Below are positions 1 through 10,779 of a stretch of DNA of 64,000 nt, one piece after another; position 1 is the stretch's first letter; every line of letters starts with the position of its first letter. Position numbers and translations under genes: made by a program. Origin of the DNA: Prorocentrum cordatum (Eukaryota; Sar; Dinophyceae; Prorocentrales; Prorocentraceae); NCBI GenBank assembly GCA_963575745.1, contig CAUYUJ010018065.1, positions 73,501 through 137,500 on the forward strand. The letters are read 5' to 3'. Below the pieces are notes generated by a model, which made no database searches, had not been told where the DNA came from, and saw only the letters and a list, made by a program, of their open reading frames with translations.

Positions 1-910
1 CGGTGGCACACGGTGTGGCAACATTCGATTTCAAATAAGGATGCGCTCACGCTCTTGCAAATTCTTAAGATAATCAGTTGTGTTTGAAGATGTTCATCAA
101 ATTCGACCACACGAGCCTCTTCGTGCCGCGTGCAGAAATCATTTGAACGCCTTTTGCGCGCTGGGGTGGGGCACGACCCTTGTCAAATAATATCATGCAG
201 GCCGCTCGCGCGCGTCAACCGCGCGCGCATGTCGAACTCCATCCAAAACGCGCATCACCGACGTGAGGACACCGCTCATCGCCGTTCTTGGCTTTGCCGC
301 CGTCATCGTCAGCATCGTCGCCACCATCGCTGCGATCATCATCGTGCCTACCGCTGTCGACGTCGCAGTGACGCCGCGCCCGCCCATGCCACCGACTCGC
401 ACTGAAGTGCCCACTTGGAAGTGCCCACGGTCAGCGTTACCGCGGCCGCGTCGGTCGCGCCAAACTAGCTGGCCGCTGTGCGCGCGAGCATGCGCGAGTT
501 AGTGCGGCCGCAAAGATGCACCAGCCAACATCAAGCACCCATCGCAAACGCAGTTGTATGGGTTTTGCAAACCAAGTTGCAGGTGGGTGGGTGGAATGGT
601 TGCGCAAAGAAGGGAGCGGCGAACTCCAAGGATGTCAAAATTTAGTGCACCACGTTGATTGCACCCACATTGTGCTCCACATAGGATGCCCAACATATAA
701 TGCACCAAAGAGATTGCACAACATAGCTCGCACGACATATGTTGCACAACATTGGTCACCCCACATAGGTTGCACCACCTAGATGGGACCGCATACATAG
801 CACCACATAGAATTGTACGACGATGGTTATTCCACATCGATTGCATCACATTTGTGGCGAAATCATACTGTGTGGGGCCCACACTGGCCAACATATGAAT
901 TAATATGTAT
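1..910 (+). repeat. Composite satellite module, copy A (left-truncated)
   Basis: This stretch matches, block by block and in the same order, the segment at about 12,850-13,930. It has the end of a 300-bp CpG-rich satellite unit, a short degenerate GTC/ATC tract near 290-350, a tail block with GACTCGCACTGAAGTGCC near 395 and GTGGGTGGGTGGAATG near 582, then an array of a 14-bp unit from about 630. It ends in a GGGCCCACACTGGC block near 876. Its left part is cut by the window edge. No gene is seen in it. Confidence 0.8.
630..865 (+). repeat. Degenerate 14-bp array (GATTGCACCACATA)
   Basis: Repeats of GATTGCACCACATA and close variants follow one another with a period of about 14 bp. The same unit recurs at 9,045-9,130, 10,600-10,760, 12,005-12,095 and 13,370-13,870, always at the edges of the composite satellite module. 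Its translations are cysteine-rich and meaningless. Confidence 0.85.
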
Positions 911-1700
911 ACATGTATGCACGCAAATAATAAAATCGAGCCGCGAATTCGGAGTATAGAAGCCACCAAACCTTGATCGGTCGAGGATCGAGGATTTCAT
1001 GATGACGAAGAGGTGTGAGTTGAGGGGTGTCTGCTTCGCCCGGGGGGCGGCTGGTCGAGGTCTAAAAGGGGTCGTCTGGGAGAATTCCGTCTCCTTGCAT
1101 CGATCATCGATTGTTTTTGGAGCTGAAAAAATAAGTTATTTGCACGGTTTGTCTTGTCTGAGCGTCCTGCGGCTTCCGGCAATCTCCGGAGAACCCCAGG
1201 GGCCCTTGGAGACATTGATTTGGGAAAAGGGATCTCCAACGGAGGTGATGCTGCAAGGTTCCAGGGAAGCCCCTGGGGCTCGAACCTGTTCCTTCAGAAC
1301 TCGGGGCCCCCGAACGAACGGCACGGTCGCCTCACCGTGTGGTGAGTCACCAGGCATTCGGGGTGACCGCTTTGGGACTCGAGGCGTTGTCCGAGGACGT
1401 CTCGGGAGATTGGGGCCCCCCGGGTCCCAAAACCATGCGGTGGCGGACCGTGCCGTGTGGCCTTTGGGGATTTCGAGGTCAACGCACAGTCTATCGCCGC
1501 ACCGGCTTCGGACCCAACGTACCCATTCGGTTCACGGCGAAGTCCCGTGTCCCCGCGCTGCGGTGCTGGGGCGCAGGTTCGGTCTTCCAGAGTGCGCTGG
1601 TTTTGAAGGCGCACCTCTGCAGGGACTCGCCGCCGTCTTTTTCAACGCCGACCTCCGAGCTGCAGCTGTAGAGTTCTGAAAGTTTCCTCGCCATCCTCTC
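911..1700. other. Non-repetitive stretch, no gene recognised
   Basis: About 800 bases of moderate to high GC. Open frames exist in several phases (the longest spans 999-1679) but none has a recognisable domain, and the frames overlap on both strands as expected of GC-rich noncoding DNA. Confidence 0.5.
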
Positions 1701-1713
1701 GCAGGCCTCGAGG

Positions 1714-1881
1714 TTGACACCAACACCAATATCGGCGGCGTGCCTCCACCGAGGGAACAAGATCCGGGTCTCGGTGATGGTGGTAATACTCTGGCTTCCA
1801 AGGTGGCCGAAATATTACCACCAACACCGAAATCTAGGATCATCTCCCCCCTGTGGAGGCACCGCCCTGTGTTGGTGTTAG
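1714..1881. mobile_element. Palindromic (foldback) element, about 168 bp
   Basis: The two halves are near-complementary: ACACCAACACCAAT near 1716 pairs with GTGTTGGTGTTAGT near 1868, GGCGGCGTGCCTCCAC pairs with GTGGAGGCACCGCC, and the centre pairs GGTAATA (about 1782) with TATTACC (about 1812). Size and architecture resemble the hairpin that forms intron 2 of the MATE gene in this window. No coding capacity. Confidence 0.7.
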
Positions 1882-2033
1882 TGCCCATTTCCAGGCCTCG
1901 CCATCCTCGTCCTCCTTTCTCCCCGCCCTCCTCCTCTGGGACTTCGGGGGGGGCCCTCCTCGCCACGGCCGCACCGCCTCGAAAATTCGTGGTCAGAGCG
2001 TGCGCCAGGAGAGGTCTCGGGGTCGATCATGGC

Positions 2034-2140
2034 GCCCCTCCTCCTCCTCCTCCACCACCTCCTCCTCCTCCTCCTCCTCCTCGTCCTCCTCCTCCTCCTC
2101 CTCCTCCTCCTCCTCCTCCTCCTCCTCCTCCCCCTGGGGA
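2034..2140 (+). repeat. (CTC)n triplet tract
   Basis: An almost pure CTC/TCC run with a few interruptions. The flank to about 2,690 is GC-rich with no recognisable gene. Polyleucine, polyserine and polyproline readings of the tract are not evidence of coding. Confidence 0.95.
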
Positions 2141-2693
2141 GGGAAGGAGGACCCAGTAGATCCAGGCTGGACTATTCCAGATGTCGGCGTCGTGAGGCCT
2201 GTTGGGATCCGAGGGCCATGAACGACCCGCGACGAAATGCCGGTCTGTCTGAAGGGGCCTGGAGTCGCCCTGGGGCCCACATTTTGAACAAAACCACGAC
2301 GCCGACGGTACGCATTGGTCCCCCATCCCGCAAAAGGGGGGGCGGAGGCGGAGGAGGGGGGCGGAAGATTGACGTGTTGGAGGTTGAGGGGGGGTTGGAA
2401 GGCATCCAGGGTGGTCCTCGTCGCCACTGGTGGATGTGTACCGAAATCTTGCACACATCGCCCTCCTCCGCCTACCCCTTCCCCTTCGCCAAACCCTCCT
2501 GCTCCTCACCATCCACCTCTCGATCTTCCTCATCATCTCCTGCCCCCTCCAAAGTTCCCGACGTTGAGTTGTTTCAGTAGAAGGTTTTGTTCCTGAGGAC
2601 CTGCATCATATCCCAGATTATTGTTCCCCACATCCAAAGTGGGGTTCTTGTTTTCTCTGGACACCCCGCGCAGGAACAGGAACCCACCATCTA

Positions 2694-2695
<2 letters not shown>

Positions 2696-2758
<63 letters not shown>

Positions 2759-2894
2759 CTCATTCCTCACTCACTCACTCATCATCCCTCACACACTCAC
2801 TCACTCGCACACTCACTCACTCACTCACTGACTCATCAGCACTCAAATATGATGATGAGTGTGCGCGTGAGAGAGTGTGATGATGATGATGATG

Positions 2895-2925
<31 letters not shown>

Positions 2926-2985
2926 CCAGTCAGTCAGTCACTCACTCACTCACTCGCCTTGGGCTTCGTCTGTGAGTGAATTATG
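2696..2985 (+). repeat. (CAT)n and (TCAC)n tracts
   Basis: A pure CAT run (about 2,696-2,757) is followed by TCAC tetranucleotide repeats and a second CAT run (about 2,880-2,925). The block just before it (about 2,630-2,690, with GGGGTTCTTGTTTTCTC) recurs inverted at about 20,455-20,500, next to the GAT runs there. This marks one edge of the inverted segmental duplication. Confidence 0.9.
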
Positions 2986-3785
2986 AGGAAGTCTCAGGCG
3001 GGAGCCCCCTCCCTATGGGGCCCGCGGATTATGTTACTAATCCGAGCGGGTCATCGGAAACCTGTAATTGTCGTCACTGTTGGGCTCCTCAGGCCTGAAT
3101 TTGGAGGAAGTATGAGGCGGGGGCCTCGCCTGTGAGTAAATTGCGAGGAAGTCTCAGGCGGGAGCCCCTCCCTATGGGGCCCGCGGATTATGTTATTAAT
3201 CCGAGCGGGTCATCGGGATCCTGTAACTGTCGTCACTTTTGGGCTCCTGAGGCCTGAATCTGGAGGAAGTCTCAGGCGGGGGCCTCGCCTGTGAGTAAAT
3301 TGCGAGGAAGTCTCAGGCGGGAGCCCCTCCCTATGGGGCCCGCAGATCATGTTACTAATCCGAGCGGGTCATCGGGATCCTGTAACTGTCGTCACTTTTG
3401 GGCTCCTGAGGCCTGAATCTGGAGGAAGTCTCAGGCGGGAGCCTCGTCTCTGAGTGAATTGCGAGGAAGTCTCAGGCGGGAGCCCCCTCCCTATGGGGCC
3501 CGCGGATCATGTTACTAATCCGAGCGGGCCATCGGGATCCTGTAACAGTCGTCAATTTTGGGGTTCCTCAGGCCTGAATATGGAGGAAGTCTCAGGCGGG
3601 AGCCTCGTCTCTGAGTGAATTGCGAGGAAGTCTCAGGCGGGAGCCCCCTCCCTATGGGGCCCGCGGATCATGTTACTAATCCGAGCGGGCCATCGGGATC
3701 CTGTAACTGTCGTCAATTTTTGGGTTCCTCAGGCCTGAATATGGAGGATGTCTCAGGCGGGAGCCTCGTCTGTGAGTGACTTGCG
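2968..3785 (+). repeat. 160-bp tandem repeat, about 5 copies
   Basis: Five units of 159-161 bp, each with GAGGAAGTCTCAGGCGGGAG, a CCCTATGGGGCCCGC block, ATGTTACTAATCCGAGCGGG and CCTGTAACTGTCGTCA. Units begin about 2,968, 3,129, 3,288, 3,447, 3,608. The same unit occurs in reverse orientation at 18,540-18,750 and 19,185-19,870. Confidence 0.9.
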
Positions 3786-3889
3786 AGTGAATTCGTGTTC
3801 CCAGAACACCACTCCCAGGCCACATTTTGAATACCCGGAGCCAAATGTAGGCCACTTCGTGTTCGTCGTGTTCCCAGAGCGCTATTCCC

Positions 3890-4230
3890 GGCACGTATCC
3901 ATTGGGACACACCCCTGTGCGCTTCCTCTGGGTCGTGCCCCCGCACGTATCCACTGGGACGCACCCTGCGCGCTTACTCTGAGTCGTGCCCCCGGCACGT
4001 ATCCACTGGGACGCACCCCTGTGCGCTTCCTCTGGGTCGTGTTCCGGCACGTATCCACTGGGACGCACTCCCGTGCGCTTCCTCTGGGTCGTGCCCCCGC
4101 ACGTATCCACTGGGACGCACTCCCGTGCGCCTCCTCTGGGTCGTGCCCCGGCACGTATCCACTGGGACGCACCCTGTGCGCTTCCTCTGGGTCGTGTCCG
4201 GCACGTATCCACTGGGACGCACTCCTGGAT
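3890..4230 (+). repeat. Minisatellite of about 47 bp
   Basis: About seven imperfect copies of a unit containing CACGTATCCACTGGGACGCA and TGCGCTTCCTCTGGGTCGTG. It lies directly before the helicase fragment and so may sit in a former intron. Some open frames run through it, but they only reflect the repeat. Confidence 0.9.
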
Positions 4231-4239
4231 GTCTCCATT

Positions 4240-4522
4240 AGAGGCGCGCCGCTCGGGGTTCACCCTGACGCACGCGTCCTACCTGACCTCCACGCTGTCG
4301 CAGGGCCAGAGGCTGCGCAAGGGCGTCACCATCGACTGCGCGAGAGACGAGGACGCTGGCCGCACGGGCATGTCGGATGAGCAGTGGTGGCTGCACCTCT
4401 ACGTCATGTTCTCCCGCGCCACGCGCATGCGGAACGTACTGATCCTGCGGCCGCCGCCGCGGGAGTTCCTGGAGCGAGGGCCGCCGGCGTCCTTGCGGAA
4501 GGCGTTGCTGGAGTTCGACTAG
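4240..4522 (+). pseudogene. PIF1-like SF1 DNA helicase, C-terminal fragment
   Basis: The frame reads as the last part of a superfamily 1 helicase: TSTLSQGQRLRKGVTIDC fits motif V (the SQGQ-T/L region), and WWLHLYVMFSRATRM fits motif VI (usually Y-V-A-L-S-R-A). After that comes a conserved tail, LILRPPPREFLERGPPASLR. PIF1-type helicases unwind DNA during replication and repair, and dinoflagellates carry many copies. The N-terminal motor motifs (Walker A, DEAD-like box) are absent from the window. An AG (4,238-4,239) precedes the frame and could be a splice acceptor. A TAG at 4,520-4,522 ends the frame where the related copy at 16.4 kb has a sense codon, and homology runs on past it (glutamate/alanine-rich residues), so this is likely a broken retained fragment. 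An intact 3' exon of an undetected gene is the alternative. Confidence 0.6.
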
Positions 4523-5065
4523 AGAGCGGTTGTGTCCAGGGCGGAGGCGGAGCAGCTCGCGGCAAAGCTGGGCTTCGCGCCGCCTCCCGCCTGAGCGTGG
4601 CTGCGCCCCGCTCGAAGCCCGCGGGGTTGTCCCAACGGTTTGGTCTTGCGCGCCAACGGCTCGCGGGGTTGTCCCGACAGCCTGGCCTGCGGGGTTGCCC
4701 CAACGGCTGCGCGACGCGGCCATCAGAGAACGCGCCAGTCCAGTGCTGGCCGAGGCGGCGACGGCGCCGAGGAACATCGACTTGCTTGCCCCGCCCAGGG
4801 GGAGGGGGAGGTGCACGTAGAGAAGCGGCAGGAGGAAGATGAGGATGGGGAGGGTATGGGGGAGGGCGATGATAAGGAGGAGGTGGAGAAGGAGGAGGGG
4901 GAGGTAGACGGAGGGGGAAGGGAGAAATAGAAGAAGGAGGGAAAAGAGAGGGCAGAGGAGAGGGCGAGAGGAGGGTGTTTGCCATGGCCAGGAGGAAAGG
5001 GAGAAGGGCACGCAAAACAGATTATCATGCGGGGTCCTTCCGTCGGAGTAATTTTGTTTGCCCCG
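4523..5065 (+). other. Degenerate continuation of helicase duplication, with purine tract
   Basis: Downstream of the TAG, similarity to the inverted copy at 15.95-16.4 kb continues: GCGGGGTTGTCCCAACGG repeats (4,619-4,700), GAGGCGGCGACGGCG (about 4,752) and GTCCTTCCGTCGGAGTA (about 5,035). A GGAGG-rich purine tract (4,800-4,980) interrupts. Frames are broken. Confidence 0.65.
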
Positions 5066-5749
5066 AGATACCCGCCCCCAGGCGCCAACTTGGATTACAC
5101 ACCACGGGGCTCAAGTAAACACAACGTCGCAGATCTTGGTTTTTTGTTCATCATCATCCTCCCCCCCTCCCGCTCCTCACTTGGGGCGGCCACGACAGAA
5201 CGACAGATTTTCTCGGGAGTTCAAGGCTGCGTTCGGTCACCGCTTATACGAGCGGGCCATCCATGTTTGCATCCGTCCTCCCCCTCTTCTCCGTTTCATC
5301 TTCCTTCCGTTCCTTCTCAGAGATTTTGTTCCTCGTCGTGGTTGTGATGCTGACGTTACGCCTTCTATTCGTTATCCTCATGGCCCTCGTCGTTGTTAGA
5401 GGATCGATGGTTTGGGACGTGGTTTGCATTTTCTTGGGCTGCAGACGGACGTTTGCGGAGGCCTCCACGGACTTGTCAGATACCTTTTGGACCTCCAGAG
5501 GCCTTTGGGTACCTCGTTCGTGGACACCTTTCTTGGATATCCAAACTCAAGACAAGCGCGTGTGATCGTTATCCCGTTGCTTGCGCCCAGTTTCGTTACC
5601 ATGCCAGCGCAGATCCTTGTGTGGCGACGCTTCGGGCACCGCCTGGAAGGCAGTAAAATGTGGCACGTCGCATCTTTATTATTGTAGAGGTTCTCGTGCG
5701 GCTAGGCCGTCAAGGGGATGTTTCCTGTGGTGCCGTCTTGAAGCCCTAT
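5066..5749. other. No gene recognised
   Basis: Mixed-composition DNA with short open frames on both strands and no domain or repeat that I recognise. Confidence 0.4.
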
Positions 5750-6000
5750 CATGACGGTCTTACGATCTCTTACACCAGCTTGGGGCCCTCTTGTGCCGTC
5801 TTGGTGCCGTCGTAGGCCCCTTTCGGCTGTCGTGGTTCTCTCGCGGGGCCCGCTTGGGGCCATCTTGGAGCTTAGAGCCATCTTGGGCTGTCCTGGCCCT
5901 CTATTTGGTCGTCTCGGGGCTGCCCTGCATCGTCTGGGAGCTTTGTGAGGGCCTCATTGGGCTTGTGTGGCTTCTCGTTGGATCCTCGGAGGCCCCCTTA
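5750..6000 (+). repeat. GCC-TCTTGG tract 1
   Basis: A run of degenerate 10-11 bp units such as GCCGTCTTGG and GCCCTCTTGT. It is the leftmost of at least ten such tracts in the window and is short, without the conserved spacer core seen in the longer ones. Confidence 0.7.
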
Positions 6001-6757
6001 GAATCCACTTTGAGCCGAGAGGCCCAGGAAACTACAGGTTCACAACCTGAAGAATTCCACGCGCTTTTGAGTGGTGCTTCCTTCCAGGCTGTGCCTGCAC
6101 CCGACGTTCAGCGAACGCCAGGGCAAAGAACAGCTCTTTCTTGAGAGGCACAGCCTTATGTTCCCCGTGTTCGGGGTCTCCACCTTGGCGCATGTTCTGC
6201 TCGGCGGCGAGCGGGGGGGGAAGTGAGAAGGCCCTCTCAGAAGGCTCGGAAGTACCCCGGCCTCCTGAGCATTGTTCTGGGCTTTCCCCGAAGACACCGA
6301 AAATGTCTCACAAGGCCGGCGGGCTTCTGAGAAGCACCGCCGCCCTTTGAGGAGGTTCTTTCATTCGTCGTCGTCGTCGTCGTCATTGTCATCATTGTCG
6401 TCGTCGACGTCGACGCCAATCTCTGCTTGGGGTATCGCAGTGAGGCCTGGAGCCGTCGACCGCGCTTCACTCCTTCCAGCTGCCCCAGCAGTGTTCGGCG
6501 GCGTGCGAGGGGAGGAAGTGGGGAGGGGAAAGCCCTCTCAGAGGGCGGCGGGACTTCTCATAAGAGCCCTCGTGCCTTCTGAGGAGCTGCCTGTGCCTTC
6601 GGGGAAGGCTCGGGGAACTTCTGGGAGAAAGCCAGGGGACCTCCGAGCCTTCTGAGGAGGCCCGCCCCCTCCCATTTCCCCCGCGGGCGCGCCGCCAAGT
6701 GTTGGCGATTTCGCGGGGGCCGCTTTCGATTCGACTTCGGCTCGCAGGAGAGCTTGG
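6001..6757. other. Degenerate direct repeats, no gene
   Basis: Blocks with CCCTCTCAGA and CTTCTGAGAAGC or CCTTCTGAGGAG recur at about 6,225-6,345 and 6,530-6,660, separated by a CGT triplet run (about 6,366-6,412). This looks like an old direct duplication. No coding signal. Confidence 0.5.
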
Positions 6758-6878
6758 CATCGCTCGGACGTGTGCATGTTTCCTTCGGCGAGGACCATCG
6801 AGGAGTATCCTCGATCATGTGGCGAAAAAACCACGCACAAAACCGAAACAAACACAGGGAATCGACGTCCGAGCGATG
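6758..6878 (+). mobile_element. Short inverted-repeat element, family 2, copy 1
   Basis: The ends are CATCGCTCGGACGT and ACGTCCGAGCGATG, with a shared internal block GAGGACCATCGAGGAG. Five copies exist in the window (6.76, 37.96, 51.79, 55.21 and 60.27 kb), all in the same orientation. The size (about 120 bp), inverted ends and absence of an ORF fit a MITE. I could not fix a target duplication. Confidence 0.8.
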
Positions 6879-7089
6879 GCGAGAGAGGCGGAACGAAGAC
6901 AGAACAAAAGACCACACACACAACGAAAACTACGACTATCGTTTCTGTCGTGTTCCCTGCAGTGCAGAGCAGGGCTCTCGGTATCCGCGGCCGCACCCTC
7001 CCCGGGCGCGTGCGGCGGCCACGTTGGGCGAAGCTTCAGCCGCCTGGGCGGGCGGTTGCGAGCTGAGCGGCGCAGACGGGCGTCGCAGG

Positions 7090-7620
7090 CGGACAAGGGG
7101 GGGGAGAGTTGAATGCGGAGGAGGAGAGTCCAGGGGGGGATGAGGAGGAAGAAGAAGAGGAGGAGAAGGAGGGGGAGGGGGGGGAGGATTCAGAGGAGGA
7201 GGAGGGGGTGTGGACGAGAGGGGCATGGAGGAGGTAGGAGGAAGGAGGGAGGCTGGCCAGCGAGACGAGAGGGGAGACGAGGAAGAGGAACAGGTGGAGG
7301 AGGAGGAGGGCGAAGAAAGGCATCAGGAGGAGCAGGAGGAGGAGGAGGAGGAGGACGGCGACGACGACGACGAGGGCAATGCGGACAAAGGCGAGGATGA
7401 GGATGGGGAGCAGGGGGCAGACAGAGGACGTTCGAAAAAGCAGCAGCTGGAGGCGTGGAGGGGGTGGAGGGGGTGGGGGATGAAGGAAGAGATGGAGGAG
7501 GAGGAGGAGGAGGAGGAGGAGGAAGAGGAGGAGGAGGAGGAGGAGGAGGAAGAGATGGAGGAGGAGGAGGAGGAGGAGGAGGAGGAGGCAGGAAGAGGAG
7601 GAGGAGGAGGCAGAAGATGA
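7090..7620 (+). repeat. Purine (GAG)n tract
   Basis: Long GAG/GGA-rich run with brief breaks, strongly purine on the plus strand. A 530-codon minus-strand open frame (7,036-8,628) and several glutamate/glycine-rich plus frames are by-products of it. Confidence 0.95.
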
Positions 7621-7799
7621 GCTCGAGAAAGGTCGCCTCCGCCACCGTCGCCCCTTCGTCCCCCCTCCCCCACGCCCCCGTGTACGCATCGTGTAGTAAA
7701 CGTGGTAGTGACGGCCCCCTGCACCATCAGGGCATCGAGATTGTGCGGGCCCGGTTGCGGCAGGATGGGAGGCCGATGAGGAAGGGGGAAGCGGGAGGA

Positions 7800-7990
7800 G
7801 GAGAAGGAGGTGGGTGGAGAGGGAGGAGGAGGAGGAGGAGGAGGAGGAGGAGGAGGAGAAGAAGGAGGTGGGTGCAAAGGGAGGAGGAGGAGGGAGGAGG
7901 AGCGGGAGGAGGAGAAGGAGGAGGAGGAGGAAGAGGAGAGGGGCGATGCCGAGGGACGGGGAGGCGGGAGGCGCAGGGAGCGGGAGGAGG
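7800..7990 (+). repeat. Purine (GAG)n tract
   Basis: A second GAG/GGA run after about 180 bases of mixed sequence. A short stretch at about 8,105-8,220 (acidic, after a GACTTGCAGCCG block) might be an exon but has no recognisable domain. Confidence 0.9.
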
Positions 7991-8261
7991 GGGTGAGGCA
8001 GCGAATTCCTCCTCCTTGATCCCATCTTCCTCGTGGTCCTCCTCAGTCTGCTCCTCCCCTCCCCCTCTCTCTCCTCCTTCTCCACTGTATGCTTCTCCTC
8101 GTTCGCGGGGTCGAGGAACTGGACTTGCAGCCGACGCTCTTCCAGCAGTTCATGGGCGACTTCAACCAGGAAGAGGAGGAGAGCGAGGAGGAGGACGAGG
8201 CTTGCCCGCGCGCCGCTGGACCCATATGCGGCCTCCCGTGGATGGGGACCTCCTCTCATCA

Positions 8262-8725
8262 CCACCATCTGCATAAGCAGCAGCATCATCACCACCATTA
8301 CCATTGGCAGCATCTTTATCAACAACAGCATCAGCATCAGCATCAGCATCAGTATCATCAGCAGCATCATCATCATCATCAACAGCGTCAACAGCATCAT
8401 CAGCAGCAGCATCAGCATCCTCCTCCCAAGCAGCATCAGCATCGTCATCGTCATCATCAGCATCATTATCATCGTCTTCATCATCATCGCCCTCGACATC
8501 ATCTGCAGCATCATCAGCAGCATCGACAGCAGCATCATCATGAGCAGCATCATCAGCGTCAGCATCTGCTTCTCCATCATCAGCACGAGAGGCAGCATCA
8601 GCATCATCATCCTCATCATCATCATCATATCAGCATCATCAGCATCAACAGCAACATCATCATCAGCATCATCCTCATCGCAATCGTCATCCTCACCATC
8701 AGCATGACCATCATCATCTCCATCG
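8262..8725 (+). repeat. (CAT)n/(CAG)n mixed triplet tract
   Basis: Interleaved CAT and CAG triplets over about 460 bp, giving polyhistidine/glutamine, polyserine/alanine or polyisoleucine readings in the three frames. Not a gene. Confidence 0.95.
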
Positions 8726-8814
8726 TTTGGCCATTAGTAGCCGTATAGTTGTTCTCGCATTCCCAGATTTTCCCAAACAGTGCTTGCACTTATGGGCTCT
8801 GCCTTCTGCTCTGA

Positions 8815-8970
8815 GGAACTGGGCCGGTTGGCAGGTCTGGCGGCTCCGTGCCAGCCGTCGCCGCCCCGTCGCCGCCTCGTCGCCGCCCGTCGTCTGGGCC
8901 GGTTGGCCGGTTTGGCGGCTCCATGCCGGCCGTCACCGCTTGGTCGCCGCCCGTCGCCGCCGTTGGATCG
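8815..8970 (+). repeat. Short GC-rich direct repeats
   Basis: Two copies of a block with GGCCGGTTGGC and GGCGGCTCC, followed by CGTCGCCGCC runs (about 8,823-8,890 and 8,898-8,968). No gene in it. Confidence 0.6.
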
Positions 8971-9039
8971 CAACACATACATTGTACGAAAAAGCAGTTG
9001 CTTGCGGCGCGCTTCTTTGATCGCAAAATAGATTTCACC

Positions 9040-10765
9040 GCATATATTGTACAACATTGATTGCACCACCTAGACTGCACAACATGTATTGCACAACAAC
9101 GTATTGTACAACAACGCGGATTGCACACCATCGAATCAAAACATAGATTCTCCTTTCTAAATAAAGAATAGGATATACCCCCCCCCTGCGTTATCGGTTC
9201 ATCTTCCGGGTATGTAAATCACATACGATTATGACCACATGTCCATCCTAAATATGAATTTACACTATCCCCGGGGGGCCGGTATCCCCCCCTGAGGATC
9301 TTTTTGTAAAAAAAAATGCGGTGACATTGTTTGTTCCAACATAACACTTTTTCGCGAATCCCTTGCAAACAAATTGACGAAGTGCACACGCGCGCGTCGT
9401 CGCGCGCGCGCATGCCGAAATCCTTCAAAAACTCTCGGTGCCGGAAGGATTTCGCAATCGAGTTTCCAAAAAGCATACAAAAAAACAGGGTTTCGCAACA
9501 TTGATTTGCTAAAAAAACTTCCGCGCGAGCTCGTGCGAAATCTTAAGAAAACCATAGGTTTTTTTTCAAGATTTACACGAAATGCTACCGAACGGGCTTC
9601 GCGCGCGCATGTCGAAATCTGTCGAACGCCCTTGCGCGTGTGCCGTCGCGAGAATCCTCTGCAAAAAATGGGACGAAGTGCAGACGCGCGCGTCGTCGCG
9701 CGCGCATGCCGAAAACCTTCAAAACCCATAGGTTTCAGAAGGATTTCAAAATCGTGTCTCCAAGAAACCTACAAAAACACAAGGTTTCGCAACACGGATT
9801 TTCAACAAAAACGTGCGCGCGCGCTCGTGTGTCGTCGTCGTCGTCGTCCTCCCTCTTCCCTCGTCGTCGTCGTCGTCGTCGTTGTCGCCGTCGTCGTCTT
9901 CTGTCTTTCCTCGTCGTCGTCGTCGTCGTCGTCTTGGCGTCGTCGTCGCTTCCGTCGTCATTGTCGCCGTGGTCGTCTTTCCTCCCTCGTCGTCTTCGTC
10001 GGCGTTTCGTCATTGTCCCTCCTATTTCGTCGCCGTCGTCGTCGTCGTCGTCGTCTTCACTCCTCCCTCGTCGTTATCCTCCTCCTTCGTCGTCGTCCGT
10101 CGACGGCGTCTCGTCGTCGTCCCTTCTATTTCGTCGCCGTCGTCGTCGTCTTCGGCGTCGTTGTCGTCGTCGTCGTCGTCTTCCCTCCTCCCTCGTCGTT
10201 GTCGTCGTCGGCGTCGCCGTCCTTCCTCCTTCTTCGTCGTTCGCGTCGTCGCCGTCTTCCCTCCTCCATCGTCGTTGTCGTCGTTGTCGCCGTCGTCGTC
10301 CTCCCTCCTCCCTCGTCGTCGTCTTCGTTGGCGACGTCGTCGTCGTCGTCGTCGTCGTCGTCGGCGTCGGCGTCGGCGTCGTCTTCGTCGACGTCGACGT
10401 CGGCGGTGTCGTCGTAGTCGGTGTCGGCGGCGCCGTCGTCGCCGTTGTCGCTGTCGTCGTCGGCGTCGGTGTCGTGGCCAAAAGCCATGTGGTACCTACA
10501 GTCACGGTCTTGTCTTAAGAAGTTTTGCGACCAAGTTGCGGGCGGGTGGGTGGGATGTTTGCGCGAGCAGTGGAGGTGGTCAGGCGCGGTGCAGGGTAGT
10601 TAATTGCACCGCATAGATTGCACCGCATAGATTGCACCACATACATTGCACCACATAGATTGCTCTACACGGATTGCAGCACAAGGATTGTACGAGTTGT
10701 TTGTTCGCGCTTGCGGCGCGGTTTTGAACCGTTCACAACATAAATTGTATTACACGTACATTCCC
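9040..10765 (+). repeat. Composite satellite module, copy B
   Basis: Blocks in order: the 14-bp array (9,045-9,130), a head block with CCCCCCCC and TCCATCCTAAATATGAATT (9,170-9,330), about 1.5 units of a 295-300 bp CpG-rich satellite (GAAGTGCACACGCGCG at 9,379 and GAAGTGCAGACGCGCG at 9,674), a greatly expanded GTC tract, the tail block (GTGGGTGGGTGGGATG near 10,542) and another 14-bp array (10,600-10,760). Open frames through it are repeat translations. Confidence 0.85.
9828..10480 (+). repeat. (GTC)n triplet expansion
   Basis: About 650 bp of GTC/CGT triplets with TTC, CTC and GCC interruptions. The other two copies of the module have only a short degenerate GTC/ATC tract at this place, so this is a copy-specific expansion. 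Confidence 0.95.
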
Positions 10766-10779
10766 AAATCCCACAAAAG

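Noticed and set aside
999-1679. 226-codon plus-strand frame
   Set aside because: Several overlapping frames on both strands are equally open in this GC-rich stretch and none shows a known motif.
7036-8628. 530-codon minus-strand open frame
   Set aside because: It is a reading of GAG/CTC and CAT/CAG triplet tracts (polymethionine, polyleucine, polyserine) with no domain.
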